Source: Flavobacterium sp. GSB-24
GTDB lineage: Bacteria; Bacteroidota; Bacteroidia; Flavobacteriales; Flavobacteriaceae
DNA length: 64,000 bases
Assembly: GCF_027924665.1 (NCBI RefSeq)
Contig: NZ_AP027043.1
Span: 3,224,001-3,288,000, forward strand
Direction: 5' to 3'
Below, piece after piece: positions 34,439 to 43,136 of this stretch. A program made the translations under genes and the position numbers. Every line of letters starts with the position of its first letter. Within the stretch, counting starts at the first letter, position 1. The notes under the pieces were generated by a model. The model ran no database searches. It saw nothing but the letters and a program-made list of their open reading frames with translations, and was not told the DNA's origin.

Positions 34439-35261
34439 TTAGTCCGTTATAAATCATATTTACTGCCAAAACGAAAATCAGACAGGCAAAGAAGATTCTC
34501 AATTTTTTTGGATTGGTACGCACTAATATTTTAGCACCTGCCATAGCTCCAAACAAAACACCAATTACAACCGGCATACAAATCCCAGGTTCAATATATC
34601 CTTTTTGAATATAAATTACAGAACTCGCCATTGCTGTAACACCCATCATAAAGTTACTGGTTGTGGTTGAAACCTTAAACGGAACTCTCATAATATTATC
34701 CATTGCAATTACTTTAAAAGCACCAGAACCAATTCCGAGTAAACCAGACATCATTCCCGCAACTCCCATCATGCTGAAACCTCCTAAAACATTTTTGGTT
34801 CCGTAGTGAATGATTTCTCCGTCATGAGAAGGATAAGTACCGTCTAATTTTAGCTTTTTAGCCAGCGGACTAGATTCTAAAACGATATGTTCTTCTTTTT
34901 TTCGAAGTGAATTAACAGCCGAAAAAATTAAGGTTAAACCGAATAAAACGGCTATAAAAGAAGTAGGAGCGATAGTAGAAAGCAATGCGCCGCAAACAGC
35001 ACCAATTGTGGTTGCGATTTCGAGAAAAATTCCCATTCGCATATTGGTAATTCCTTCTTTTACATAAGCTGCGGCAGAACCTGAAGAGGTCGCAATAACG
35101 GAGACCAAAGCGGCTCCAATAGCATAATGAATGTCGACTCCGAGAATAATAGTAAGAAGCGGAATAATTATAATGCCGCCTCCTAAGCCTGATAATGAAC
35201 CGATAAAGCCCGCTAAAAAAGCGCCAAGAATCATTATAAGCGTAAAGGTAAGTATTGTCAT
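34425..35261 (-). CDS. TauE/SafE family sulfite/anion exporter
   Basis: This 278-residue permease has about eight transmembrane helices and the duplicated family signature: GFIGSLSGLGGGIIIIPLL near the N-terminus and GVAGMMSGLLGIGSGAFKV in the second half. Members export sulfite, sulfoacetate or other small anions, or link to cysteine and thiosulfate metabolism. Coupling with DUF1634 is common. The gene is first in a two-gene operon; upstream is a large heptad array. Confidence 0.92.
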   Translation of the reverse strand: MTILTFTLIMILGAFLAGFIGSLSGLGGGIIIIPLLTIILGVDIHYAIGAALVSVIATSSGSAAAYVKEGITNMRMGIFLEIATTIGAVCGALLSTIAPTSFIAVLFGLTLIFSAVNSLRKKEEHIVLESSPLAKKLKLDGTYPSHDGEIIHYGTKNVLGGFSMMGVAGMMSGLLGIGSGAFKVIAMDNIMRVPFKVSTTTSNFMMGVTAMASSVIYIQKGYIEPGICMPVVIGVLFGAMAGAKILVRTNPKKLRIFFACLIFVLAVNMIYNGLNGKI

Positions 35262-35351
35262 TAAGATATGTTTTTGTATCTGCTAATTTACGAATACATA
35301 TTTGTTCGAAACAGGATTATGACCTTAAATATACCTTAAAAATGTTTTTTT

Positions 35352-35631
35352 AGTTTATGGTTGATGGTTTATAGTTGATAGTTTATAGTTTATAGTTTAT
35401 AGTTTATAGTTGATAGTTTATAGTTTATAGTTTATAGTTTATAGTTTATAGTTTATAGTTTATAGTTTATAGTTTATAGTTTATAGTTTATAGTTGATAG
35501 TGTTAAGTCCTTAGTCCTTAGTTTGAGTGTATGGTTTTTAGTTTTATTTGGATTGGCAATCATCAACAATTAATAAATTGACCATCAATCATCAACCATT
35601 AACAATTAACCATCAACCATCAACCATCAAC
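35352..35631. repeat. Large foldback heptad array
   Basis: About 21 consecutive 7-bp units of the form (A/G)GTT(T/G)AT run from 35352 to about 35500. A short unique part (two TTAGTCC units included) follows, then ACCATCA, ATCATCA and ACAATTA heptads from 35581 to the stop of the DoxX gene at 35633. The left and right parts are inverse-type. No gene lies in 35262-35632; the promoter of the TauE gene must be in the first 90 bp. Confidence 0.85.
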
Positions 35632-35632
35632 T

Positions 35633-36067
35633 CTAAATTCTATTATCAACTGCGTAAGATGTTTTGCCAATATTAGCCAGCAGTAAAGCTGAGGCAGCGC
35701 TTGTCCAAACCGAATAATCTAAAGGTGCTTTTACCGAAACCGAAACAGCCATAGCAAAACCAAAGAAAAACAGTAAAAAAGCAGTTCCTAAAGCTGCGAT
35801 TCGAGTTTTAAAACCAAAAATCAATAAGAGACTTAATATGACTTCGAAGAAAGTGGCCGCAATGCCTAAAATTTCTGCTGTGGCTTTGTTGGCATAAGGA
35901 TTTAAGGTCTGGGTATACATAACGAAGTTGTCCCAATTTCCCCAGGCTACTGCATTGGAGCCAGGTGCGCCCCAAAGTCCAAATCGATCAGCTACGGCTG
36001 AAAGCATTGTGATTGCTAAAACTATTCTTAAAATTAAACCTGCTTCTAATAGGGTTATGTTTTTCAT
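35633..36067 (-). CDS. DoxX family membrane protein
   Basis: This 144-residue protein has four predicted transmembrane helices, with AGLILRIVLAITMLSAVADRFG at the start and VILSLLLIFGFKTRIAALGTAFLLFFFGFAM in the middle, the R-x-A motif region typical of DoxX/DoxD-like proteins. The family includes thiosulfate:quinone oxidoreductase subunits and many uncharacterised membrane proteins. It is a lone gene; a related but shorter DoxX protein is encoded at 38123. Confidence 0.85.
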   Translation of the reverse strand: MKNITLLEAGLILRIVLAITMLSAVADRFGLWGAPGSNAVAWGNWDNFVMYTQTLNPYANKATAEILGIAATFFEVILSLLLIFGFKTRIAALGTAFLLFFFGFAMAVSVSVKAPLDYSVWTSAASALLLANIGKTSYAVDNRI

Positions 36068-36193
36068 TCTATTACTAATTTATTTCAATATCATTCAACG
36101 AATTTCTTTTAAAAATTAAAAAAAGATCGCCTGGTTATTTTTAATAACGGCAGAATCAACGTCAAATTGTTCGAAATAATCGTTAAAATGCAT

Positions 36194-36220
36194 AAAAAAA
36201 GGATAGAGGTTACTCTATCC
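36194..36220 (-). terminator. Intrinsic terminator of the GNAT gene
   Basis: GGATAGAG (36201-36208) pairs with CTCTATCC (36213-36220) around GTTA. The A-run at 36194-36200 gives a U-tract on the minus strand. The stop codon of the acetyltransferase gene (36220-36222) overlaps the base of the stem, a very compact arrangement. Confidence 0.85.
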
Positions 36221-36774
36221 TAACTTATTTGAAGATGCTCAAGCCTCTTGCCAACTAAAGTTTTTTCTCCCACGATCTTAAAACCGAGTTTTAAATAAAG
36301 GTTCTTTGCCAGCGGATTATCTTCTTCAACCAATAAACCCAATGTTTGTTGTTTGGAATAAACATATTCTTTAATTAGAAACTGAAGTATTTTAGAACCA
36401 ATTCCTTTTCCTTGATGATTCGGTTTAATGCCTAACGAATCAATGTAGAATTCTCCTGAGCGGGTTTCAAACTCTGGATCAAATATCGGGTTATAATGAT
36501 TTCTAACGTATTCAATTATTGGAATTCTTAATATTTCTAAATCTGTACCATCATAAACATTTACCGTGCCAATGATTTCATTATGCTCTTCTGCTACGTA
36601 ACAATTTTGATAAGAATACTGATTGTTTTCCCTTTCAATAAAGTGCAGCAGAAAATCTTTCGCGGAAGCGTAATCTTCTTTTGCAATAAACTTATAAATG
36701 ATATCCTCCATTGCTAATAATAAAATTGGAGCAATATTTTCTGCATCTGATTTTTCGGCTTTTCTGATATTCAT
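36220..36774 (-). CDS. GNAT family N-acetyltransferase
   Basis: This 184-residue enzyme transfers acetyl from acetyl-CoA. It begins MNIRKAEKSDAENIAPILL, has a central YIDSLGIKPNHQGKGIGSKIL, whose QGKGIG is the acetyl-CoA pyrophosphate loop, and LGLLVEEDNPLAKNLYLKLGFK in the last strand. The acceptor is unknown. It is a single-gene unit with its own terminator. Confidence 0.9.
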   Translation of the reverse strand: MNIRKAEKSDAENIAPILLLAMEDIIYKFIAKEDYASAKDFLLHFIERENNQYSYQNCYVAEEHNEIIGTVNVYDGTDLEILRIPIIEYVRNHYNPIFDPEFETRSGEFYIDSLGIKPNHQGKGIGSKILQFLIKEYVYSKQQTLGLLVEEDNPLAKNLYLKLGFKIVGEKTLVGKRLEHLQIS

Positions 36775-36971
36775 TTTGAAAGAATTTTAATAAGCAAATT
36801 TAAGGCTTTATTTAAAGACATAGAAGCATAGTCTTCTTTTCTGTTCCCAAATTTGAGTGAAACAAAATCCTTATTGCAGAAATTTTACCGATATTGTATC
36901 AAAATATACCAATTATACATTTTTAACTAGACCTATCTTTGTATTATACTTTAATTAAAAAAAATTAAGTC

Positions 36972-37985
36972 ATGAAAGCAATTGGATTCAAGTCATCGCT
37001 ACCCATAGAAAATCAAGAAAGTTTTATCGAATTTGAAGCGTCAAAGCCAATACCTGGTGATCGCGATTTATTAATAAAAATCGATGCAGTTTCGGTAAAT
37101 CCAGTAGATTTTAAAATTCGTCAGAGCAGTGCAAAAGATACAGTTCTAGAAACACCCAAAATTATTGGCTGGGATGCTGTTGGTATTGTACAGGCAGTTG
37201 GAGAAAAAGTTACACTATTTGAAATCGGAGATCTAGTATATTACGCAGGAGATATTACCAAACAAGGCAGTAATGCGGAATATCAAATAATCGACGAAAG
37301 AATTGTTGGCAAAAAGCCACAATCACTAAGTATCGAGGAAGCGGCTGTAATTCCGCTGACAGCTTTAACAGCTTGGGAAATTTTATTTGACAGAATTAGA
37401 ATCAGCGAAGAAAAAGACAAAGGGAAATCAATTTTAATCATTGGAGGAGCAGGAGGAGTAGGTTCGATTGCAATTCAACTGGCCAAGAAAATTGCAGGTT
37501 TAACCGTTATTGCAACAGCGTCTCGTCCAGAAACAATTGACTGGTGCAAACAGCAGGGCGCCGATTTTGTAGTAGATCACAAAGACTTGGTTTCTTCTGT
37601 CCGTGAAGCTGGTTTTGAAAATGTAGATTTTATTTTAGACTTTGTAGACACCAACGCCTATTGGGATACAATGGTAGAATTGATCAAACCACAAGGACAT
37701 ATCGCTTCGATTACTGGAAGCAGTGATCCTGTTGTGTTAAACAAATTGAAAAGTAAAAGTGCCTCTTTTTCTTGGGAACTAATGTATACACGCTCGATGT
37801 ACCAAACAGAAGACATGATCGAACAGCATCATATTTTAAATAAAGTTGCTGATTTATTAGATGAAGGCGTGCTAAAAACAACTTTAAATTTAACCCTAAA
37901 CGGACTAACTGCTGACAATTTTAAAAAAGCACATCAGCTTTTAGAATCGGGTAAAACGATTGGAAAAATTGCAATTAAATTTTAA
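36972..37985 (+). CDS. Zinc-type alcohol dehydrogenase-like/quinone oxidoreductase family protein
   Basis: This 337-residue MDR-superfamily enzyme has an N-terminal GroES-like domain (DAVSVNPVDFKIRQ, GWDAVGIVQAVG) and a Rossmann domain with IIGGAGGVGSIAIQLAKK. The catalytic zinc Cys/His set is absent, so it belongs to the zinc-free ZADH/quinone reductase type using NADPH. A -7-like TATCTTTG sits at 36934-36941, 31 bp before the ATG. Its substrate is likely a quinone or unsaturated carbonyl compound. Confidence 0.9.
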   Translation: MKAIGFKSSLPIENQESFIEFEASKPIPGDRDLLIKIDAVSVNPVDFKIRQSSAKDTVLETPKIIGWDAVGIVQAVGEKVTLFEIGDLVYYAGDITKQGSNAEYQIIDERIVGKKPQSLSIEEAAVIPLTALTAWEILFDRIRISEEKDKGKSILIIGGAGGVGSIAIQLAKKIAGLTVIATASRPETIDWCKQQGADFVVDHKDLVSSVREAGFENVDFILDFVDTNAYWDTMVELIKPQGHIASITGSSDPVVLNKLKSKSASFSWELMYTRSMYQTEDMIEQHHILNKVADLLDEGVLKTTLNLTLNGLTADNFKKAHQLLESGKTIGKIAIKF

Positions 37986-38122
37986 AAAATAAGCACTAAG
38001 ATAGCTGGAGATAGTTATGTAGAATGTTTTAAATAATAAATTTGAAACCTAACAAAATTTTGTATTTTAGTTGTCTTGCAAGTCAAAAATGCAGGTAAAT
38101 TTTAAACCAAAACTAAATTGTT

Positions 38123-38509
38123 ATGATTTCAAAAAACACAGACTTAGGATTATTAGTATTACGTATCAGCATCGGTGGATTAATGCTTTTTCACGGAGTT
38201 TCAAAAATCCTTCATGGAATTTCTTTCCTTGTAGAAAACATGGGAACATTTGCATATGCTGTTTACATTGGTGAAGTTTTAGCTCCGATTGCTATCTTAG
38301 TAGGATTTAGAACTAGAATTGCAGCGGTTATTTTTGCCATAAATTGTATCACAGCCATTGCAGTTGCACATGCACAAGATATTTTCTCTATAAGTGATCA
38401 TGGAGGTTATGCTAATGAACTTTTAATGCTTTATCTTTTAGGAGCAATCGCATTATTTTTTACTGGGGCTGGCAAATACGCCGTTTCGAAAACCAATAAT
38501 TGGGACTAA
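38123..38509 (+). CDS. DoxX family membrane protein
   Basis: This 128-residue protein has four helices and the opening GLLVLRISIGGLMLFHGVSKILHG, typical of DoxX proteins, followed by LAPIAILVGFRTRIAAVIFAINCITAI. It lies 137 bp after the quinone reductase-like gene in the same direction and has its own terminator. A role in redox or membrane stress is often suggested for such proteins, but nothing here proves it. Confidence 0.88.
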   Translation: MISKNTDLGLLVLRISIGGLMLFHGVSKILHGISFLVENMGTFAYAVYIGEVLAPIAILVGFRTRIAAVIFAINCITAIAVAHAQDIFSISDHGGYANELLMLYLLGAIALFFTGAGKYAVSKTNNWD

Positions 38510-38526
38510 ACTCAAACAAATATATA

Positions 38527-38559
38527 AAAAGCTCTAAATTAAAGTTTAGGGCTTTTTTT
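38527..38559 (+). terminator. Intrinsic terminator after the DoxX gene
   Basis: AAAAGCTCTAAA (38527-38538) pairs with TTTAGGGCTTTT (38545-38556) with one G-U pair and is followed by Ts. It sits 17 bp after the stop. Confidence 0.85.
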
Positions 38560-38609
38560 GTGAATTAAAAATTAAAAATTATGAATTAAAAAATTAAAGA
38601 TCACTATCA

Positions 38610-38755
38610 ACCACAAACCACAAACTACGAACCCCAAACTACGAACCCCAAACTACGAACCCCAAACTACGAACCCCAAACTACGAACCACCAACCATCA
38701 ACCACCAACCATCAACCATCAACCATCAACCATCAACCATCAACCATCAACCATT
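38610..38755. repeat. AAC-type heptad array (ACTACGA/ACCCCAA and ACCATCA)
   Basis: About 21 heptads follow each other: ACCACAA twice, alternating ACTACGA and ACCCCAA, then ACCACCA/ACCATCA and a run of ACCATCA. The alternation makes a 14-bp higher-order period. It lies after the DoxX terminator and about 120 bp before the CPBP protease start. No gene is present in 38510-38876. Confidence 0.85.
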
Positions 38756-38876
38756 ATCTCTTATCGTATGAAAGAATGTTTTCACGGAGAAAAGTACTAT
38801 TTCTACCGATCAGACTTTTAGTTGATATACTCTCGATATACTTTTGATTAAAATTAAAACCTTAAAAATCAAAATT

Positions 38877-39614
38877 ATGTCACCATTATCACCGCTTCTC
38901 TGGATATTATTAATTTCTCCTTTTGTTGTTATTGCACATTTCAAAACAGAAAAAACAAATTATAAATACTTAGCGTTTTTTGTTCTTTATTTTCTTAGCG
39001 ATATGCTATTGCAGCATTACGGAAAAGAGCTGTTGCCATTAGATTTCCTTGGATTAAAGTTCAATTGGTCAGGAAAAATTTTGAGTTTAGTTTTATCTTT
39101 AATTATACTGTTTTCAGTTTCAAAAGAAGAAAGAATCAAAATCGGATTTACTGCTCAAACCAATCCAAAAACCACTTTAAAATTTGGTTTACTGATGTTT
39201 ATTGGCTTTACATTATTTGACATAGTTTTTAAACTGATATTGTTTCCAAAAGGAGGAACATTCGATTTAGAAACTTTTATTTTTCAAGCGACAATGCCTG
39301 GATTAACAGAAGAAATTGCTCTTAGAGGAATATCGCCATGGCTTTTAAATAAGGCTTTTGCTCCAAAATGGAATTACCGTGGTGTCGAATTGGGCTGGTC
39401 ATTTATAATTATTACCATTTTATTTGGCGTTTCGCACGGCGCGGTTTTAGATCAGGATTTTCATTTAAAGTTTGACATCATTACAATTGTGTATCTTACT
39501 TTAATCTCTTCTTTTAGTTTAGCAGTTCTTAGGATTTTTTCAGGGAATTTAATCTTTTCAATCCTTGGCCACAACATAATTAATTTAATCAATGCAGTTA
39601 TTAGAATTTTATAA
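38877..39614 (+). CDS. CPBP family intramembrane glutamic protease
   Basis: This 245-residue membrane protein has about seven helices and all three CPBP motifs: EEIALRG (the EExxxR type, about residue 146), FGVSHG and HNIIN near the C-terminus. The family contains Rce1/CAAX-type proteases and bacteriocin-immunity or peptide-maturation proteases. The ATG at 38877 is preferred over a TTG 11 codons upstream. It is followed after 30 bp by a sensor kinase/regulator pair, so it may be co-transcribed with them. Confidence 0.9.
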   Translation: MSPLSPLLWILLISPFVVIAHFKTEKTNYKYLAFFVLYFLSDMLLQHYGKELLPLDFLGLKFNWSGKILSLVLSLIILFSVSKEERIKIGFTAQTNPKTTLKFGLLMFIGFTLFDIVFKLILFPKGGTFDLETFIFQATMPGLTEEIALRGISPWLLNKAFAPKWNYRGVELGWSFIIITILFGVSHGAVLDQDFHLKFDIITIVYLTLISSFSLAVLRIFSGNLIFSILGHNIINLINAVIRIL

Positions 39615-39643
39615 AAAGTTATATTTGAAACTGCTTTACAATT

Positions 39644-40813
39644 ATGCCAAATACAACAACAACTTCAGGATATTTTTTAGACAAACTTGTGTCTTTAAAC
39701 CTTGATCAGTTTTTTACTAAAAGAAATCGGGTTTTAATGCACATTTGCATGTGGCTGGGGTTTTCTATTTTACTTTTTTTGAGTTATGTAATTGGATATC
39801 ATTTGGTTTATTTTGATGCTATTCTTCTAACTTTCCGAATGGCAGCAGTAAATATCATTGTATTTTATATGCTATTTTATCTGCTGCTCCCCAAGATTTT
39901 TTCGGGAAACAAAACCAGAATTGTAATTCTTTTATTAATGCTTTTTCCGCTTTCGATTTTTGTCTGGATGGCAGCAACATACTTGTTCTCCTTGTTTTAT
40001 TATACCTTAGGTCTGGAAATTACTTTTGGCGAATTAAAAGGCGTAATTAAAATGAGCGCAGAACAGACCTTTTTGGAGGCAGTTTCATTAAAAAGAATGC
40101 TTTCGCAGACAATCATTATTATTTCGCTTCTTTCGCCTTTTTGTTTTGCTAAAATTTTAGTTGAAATTACAAGGCTTTACAATAAAAAATTTCAAATTCA
40201 GAAAGAAAAAACAGCTTTAGAAATTCAGAATATTCAAATTGAAAAAGATTTTTTGAAAGCACAGCTTAATCCGCATTTTTTGTTTAATACCTTGAATAAT
40301 TTGTATGGACTTACAGTTAGAAAAGACAATCTCGCTCCAGAATTAATTCTGAATTTGTCTGATATTATGAGTTATACTTTGTATGAATCTAATACAGATA
40401 TCGTTCGTCTGGAAAAAGAATTGGATTTTATAAAAAATTACATCGCTTTAGAAAAAATGCGTTATGCCGATGATAAAGATATTCAGGTAAATATTGAAGG
40501 AGAAAACCAAACAGCAGGACTTTTTATCGCACCGCTTTTGACTTTTACTTTCATTGAAAATGCTTTTAAATATGGCTTAAAAAGCACTAAAAAGGCATTT
40601 GTAAAGCTGGATATAAAAATTGAACACAATACCTTTTGGTTTTCTTTAGAAAATGATTTTGAAGAAAGTCCTGCGGTTAATAATTTTGGTGGAATAGGAG
40701 TAGAGAATTCCCGTAAACGATTAGAGCTCCTATATTCGAACCATTATAAATTAGAAATTAAAAAACAAGATTCGTCTTTTAAAGTCGATCTAAAAATAGT
40801 TTTAAGAAAGTAA
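39644..40813 (+). CDS. LytS-type sensor histidine kinase
   Basis: This 389-residue kinase has four transmembrane helices in the first half (about 35-190) with no large outside domain, a short coiled coil, then the His_kinase family box KAQLNPHFLFNTLNNLYGL with the phosphorylated His, and an ATPase domain (APLLTFTFIENAFKYGLK, GGIGVENSRKRLELLY). This is the LytS/YehU class. Its stop overlaps the regulator ATG by one base, so the pair is translationally coupled. The signal is unknown; the protease before it might shape it. Confidence 0.93.
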   Translation: MPNTTTTSGYFLDKLVSLNLDQFFTKRNRVLMHICMWLGFSILLFLSYVIGYHLVYFDAILLTFRMAAVNIIVFYMLFYLLLPKIFSGNKTRIVILLLMLFPLSIFVWMAATYLFSLFYYTLGLEITFGELKGVIKMSAEQTFLEAVSLKRMLSQTIIIISLLSPFCFAKILVEITRLYNKKFQIQKEKTALEIQNIQIEKDFLKAQLNPHFLFNTLNNLYGLTVRKDNLAPELILNLSDIMSYTLYESNTDIVRLEKELDFIKNYIALEKMRYADDKDIQVNIEGENQTAGLFIAPLLTFTFIENAFKYGLKSTKKAFVKLDIKIEHNTFWFSLENDFEESPAVNNFGGIGVENSRKRLELLYSNHYKLEIKKQDSSFKVDLKIVLRK

Positions 40814-41529
40814 TGGAAAACTTAAAATGCATTGTCGTTGATGACGAACCAATTGCGAGAGATATTATAGAATCTTTTATCAGCGAAATTCCATTTTTGG
40901 AGCTGCAGGCTTCATTTGGCGAAGCTTCTAAAGCCTTAATATATCTGGAGGAAAATACTATTGATATTATTTTTAGTGATATCGAAATGCCCAAATTAAC
41001 AGGTTTAGAATTGGTACGATCGCTTACAAATCCACCAGTCCTTATATTTATAACGGCACATCGCAATTTTGCTTTAGACGGATTTGAAACCGGCGCAGCA
41101 GATTATTTGGTAAAACCCGTTCGTTTTGATCGTTTTTTAAGAGCGGTCAATCGTGCAAAAGAATATCTTTCGTTAAAGAAAACAACCTCAGTGCATCAAA
41201 TCAATTCTGATCGTATTTTTATAAAATCAGAAGGAAAACTGATCAAGATTCTGCTCAATGAAATTCTTTATGTAGAGGCGCAGGGCGATTATTTAAAATT
41301 TGTAATTAATGGCGCTTCTTACATCACCTTAGGAACATTAAAAGCAATGGAAGACGTTTTGAAGCTTCCAGCCTTCTTTCGCGTACAGCGTTCTTTTATT
41401 TTAAATCTCGAAGCTGTCAGAAGCCTCAACGGAAATGTAGTGGAGTTAATCGACGGAAAAACAATTTCGACTGCTCTGAATAAAAAAGACGATCTATATC
41501 AATTATTGGGAATTAAAACCATAAAGTAA
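40813..41529 (+). CDS. LytTR family response regulator
   Basis: This 238-residue regulator has a receiver domain (CIVVDDEPIARDIIESFI, phosphorylated Asp in IIFSDIEMPKLTG, ITAHRNFALDGFETGAADYLVKP) and a C-terminal LytTR DNA-binding domain (about 130-235, with FIKSEGKLIKILLNEILYVE and FFRVQRSFILNLEAV). It is the partner of the LytS-type kinase just upstream. The targets of this pair cannot be told from the window. Confidence 0.94.
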   Translation: MENLKCIVVDDEPIARDIIESFISEIPFLELQASFGEASKALIYLEENTIDIIFSDIEMPKLTGLELVRSLTNPPVLIFITAHRNFALDGFETGAADYLVKPVRFDRFLRAVNRAKEYLSLKKTTSVHQINSDRIFIKSEGKLIKILLNEILYVEAQGDYLKFVINGASYITLGTLKAMEDVLKLPAFFRVQRSFILNLEAVRSLNGNVVELIDGKTISTALNKKDDLYQLLGIKTIK

Positions 41530-42235
41530 ACAGCTAGACATATATTTATATCTTACATAACGCAAAAAATGTTGATTTATCTAAATCAAATTTATCGTCA
41601 TGTGTTTGTTTAAATAAGTTTATTTAATTTATTGGTAATTAGATTTTTGGTTTTTTAAATTTAATAAGATATTTTGTTTTAAAATAGATGCCAATAGAAG
41701 GTTTAGCATTGGAGCTGATTACGAAGTTTATATTCTTTTAGCATGTAAAAATTATTAAACAAGCATTTTTTTAGTTTTGAAGTGGCTTTAAAACTGACAG
41801 AAGGTTTATTGTCTAATTTATTACTGTAATTTATTGCTGAATGATGGGGAGGGAATAACTTGGATTAATGGCGTAGATTAGTTTCTTTTTCTGAGATCAA
41901 AAAATGAACTTATAATAGAAAAATCACTTTTTATAAGTAATTTTTCGCTATAAATTTTATCTATAATGTTTGTTTAAGTATCTAATTATTAAACGTCAAA
42001 TAATGATTATTTAATTTAAAAGTTTAATATTCAAAATACCGATGCTAACGCTGATGTTAATTCCCTTTTGGTGCCAAAATTGTTAACTTAAGTTCAATTA
42101 ATGCTAAAATTCAATTAGATTTTTCTGTTTTTTTTGGAAGTTTTGCCAGCGATTTTAACTGGTATTAAAAGGAGATATAATTTAAAAAATTGTCTATTTC
42201 AGATCAGATTCGTAAATTGTTGAAAATTACAAATT
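41530..42235. other. Long AT-rich intergenic region without recognised gene
   Basis: These 706 bp have stop codons in all frames, no obvious hairpin-plus-T-run and no heptad array. The part at 41700-41900 is less AT-rich than the rest but has no coding signs. It may hold the long leader or promoter of the FabZ-like gene, or a decayed gene beyond recognition. Confidence 0.45.
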
Positions 42236-42649
42236 ATGAGTCGAAATATTGAAGATCTAATTCCACACAGAGCCCCATTTTTATTTGTTGATGAAATTAT
42301 ATCTTACACACCTGAAACAATTATCGGATTAAATACTTTTACCCAGAAAGACAACTGGCTTCAAGGGAGTTTTCCAGACTTTAATTTTGTTCCTGGAACT
42401 ATTTTAATAGAGGCAATGGCACAATGCGGAGGTGCAGGTGTAAAGCTGTTAGGTCTTGCTGATGGTGTTTTTGGTTTAGTTAGTATGGATCATATAGAAT
42501 TTTTTGCAGGTGTTGAATTTGGAAAACTCGTTAAATTTGTAGTAAAAAACATTCGTGTAAGTGAAAAAATCATAAAACAATCTGGAGAGGCGTTTTCAGA
42601 TGGAAAATTGATTTTAAAAGGCGAATGGATGTGTGTTAAACTTCAATAA
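42236..42649 (+). CDS. FabZ-like 3-hydroxyacyl-ACP dehydratase
   Basis: This 137-residue hot-dog-fold protein has the FabZ opening IPHRAPFLFVDEI with the catalytic His, and FVPGTILIEAMAQCGG with the catalytic Glu. It would dehydrate a 3-hydroxyacyl carrier-protein substrate. It is separate from any fatty-acid operon, so it may serve a special lipid or pigment rather than main fatty-acid synthesis. The MgtC-like gene follows closely. Confidence 0.87.
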   Translation: MSRNIEDLIPHRAPFLFVDEIISYTPETIIGLNTFTQKDNWLQGSFPDFNFVPGTILIEAMAQCGGAGVKLLGLADGVFGLVSMDHIEFFAGVEFGKLVKFVVKNIRVSEKIIKQSGEAFSDGKLILKGEWMCVKLQ

Positions 42650-42665
42650 TTATAAAGTATATAAC

Positions 42666-43091
42666 TTGAGTACAACAGAATTCTTAACACGGCTTGTGGC
42701 GGCTGCAATTGCGGGATTAGCCATTGGTTTTGAAAGACAATGGCATCACAAGGAAACGGGAGTAAAAACAAATACGCTTGTTGCTATTGGGGCAGCAGTT
42801 TTTGTGCTTTTGTCTATCAAAGTTGCAGAAACAGAACCAAACATCGATGTTACTCGTATCACTGCTCAGGTGGTTATGGGGGTTGGTTTTCTAGGTGCGG
42901 GAGTTATTTTTAGAGAAGGTGATAATGTACATGGCTTGAATTCTGCAGCTACAATTTGGTGCAGCGCCGCTATAGGAAGTACCGCTGCATCTGGTTATTT
43001 TATTGAAGCTTTAATTTGCACGCTCTTAGTTATTCTGATAAATATTGCTATTGAACCAATAGATAATTGGTTGAAAAATAGGAAAGGGTGA
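42666..43091 (+). CDS. MgtC/SapB family membrane protein
   Basis: This 141-residue protein has four helices with family motifs AAIAGLAIGFERQWHHKETGV, GVGFLGAGVIFREGD and GLNSAATIWCSAAIG. MgtC proteins act in magnesium limitation and in control of the F-type ATP synthase in some pathogens; function here is unknown. No ATG is available. A TTG at 42666 gives MSTTEFLTRLV and avoids overlap with the dehydratase; a GTG at 42633 would add 11 codons and overlap by 17 bp. The start is therefore uncertain. Confidence 0.87.
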   Translation: MSTTEFLTRLVAAAIAGLAIGFERQWHHKETGVKTNTLVAIGAAVFVLLSIKVAETEPNIDVTRITAQVVMGVGFLGAGVIFREGDNVHGLNSAATIWCSAAIGSTAASGYFIEALICTLLVILINIAIEPIDNWLKNRKG

Positions 43092-43136
43092 TCTTTTAAT
43101 TAAATTAAAGCTTCAAGTCTGTATTAGTACAAGAGA

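Noticed and set aside
35352..35500. Possible replication origin iterons or partition sites
   Set aside because: No DnaA-box or initiator gene is nearby, and the same kind of array recurs at many unrelated sites.
38610..38755. Possible CRISPR array
   Set aside because: Units are 7 or 14 bp with no unique spacers and no cas genes nearby.
41530..42235. Possible hidden gene or riboswitch in the long gap before the FabZ-like gene
   Set aside because: All frames have frequent stops, and I found no conserved aptamer or terminator pattern.
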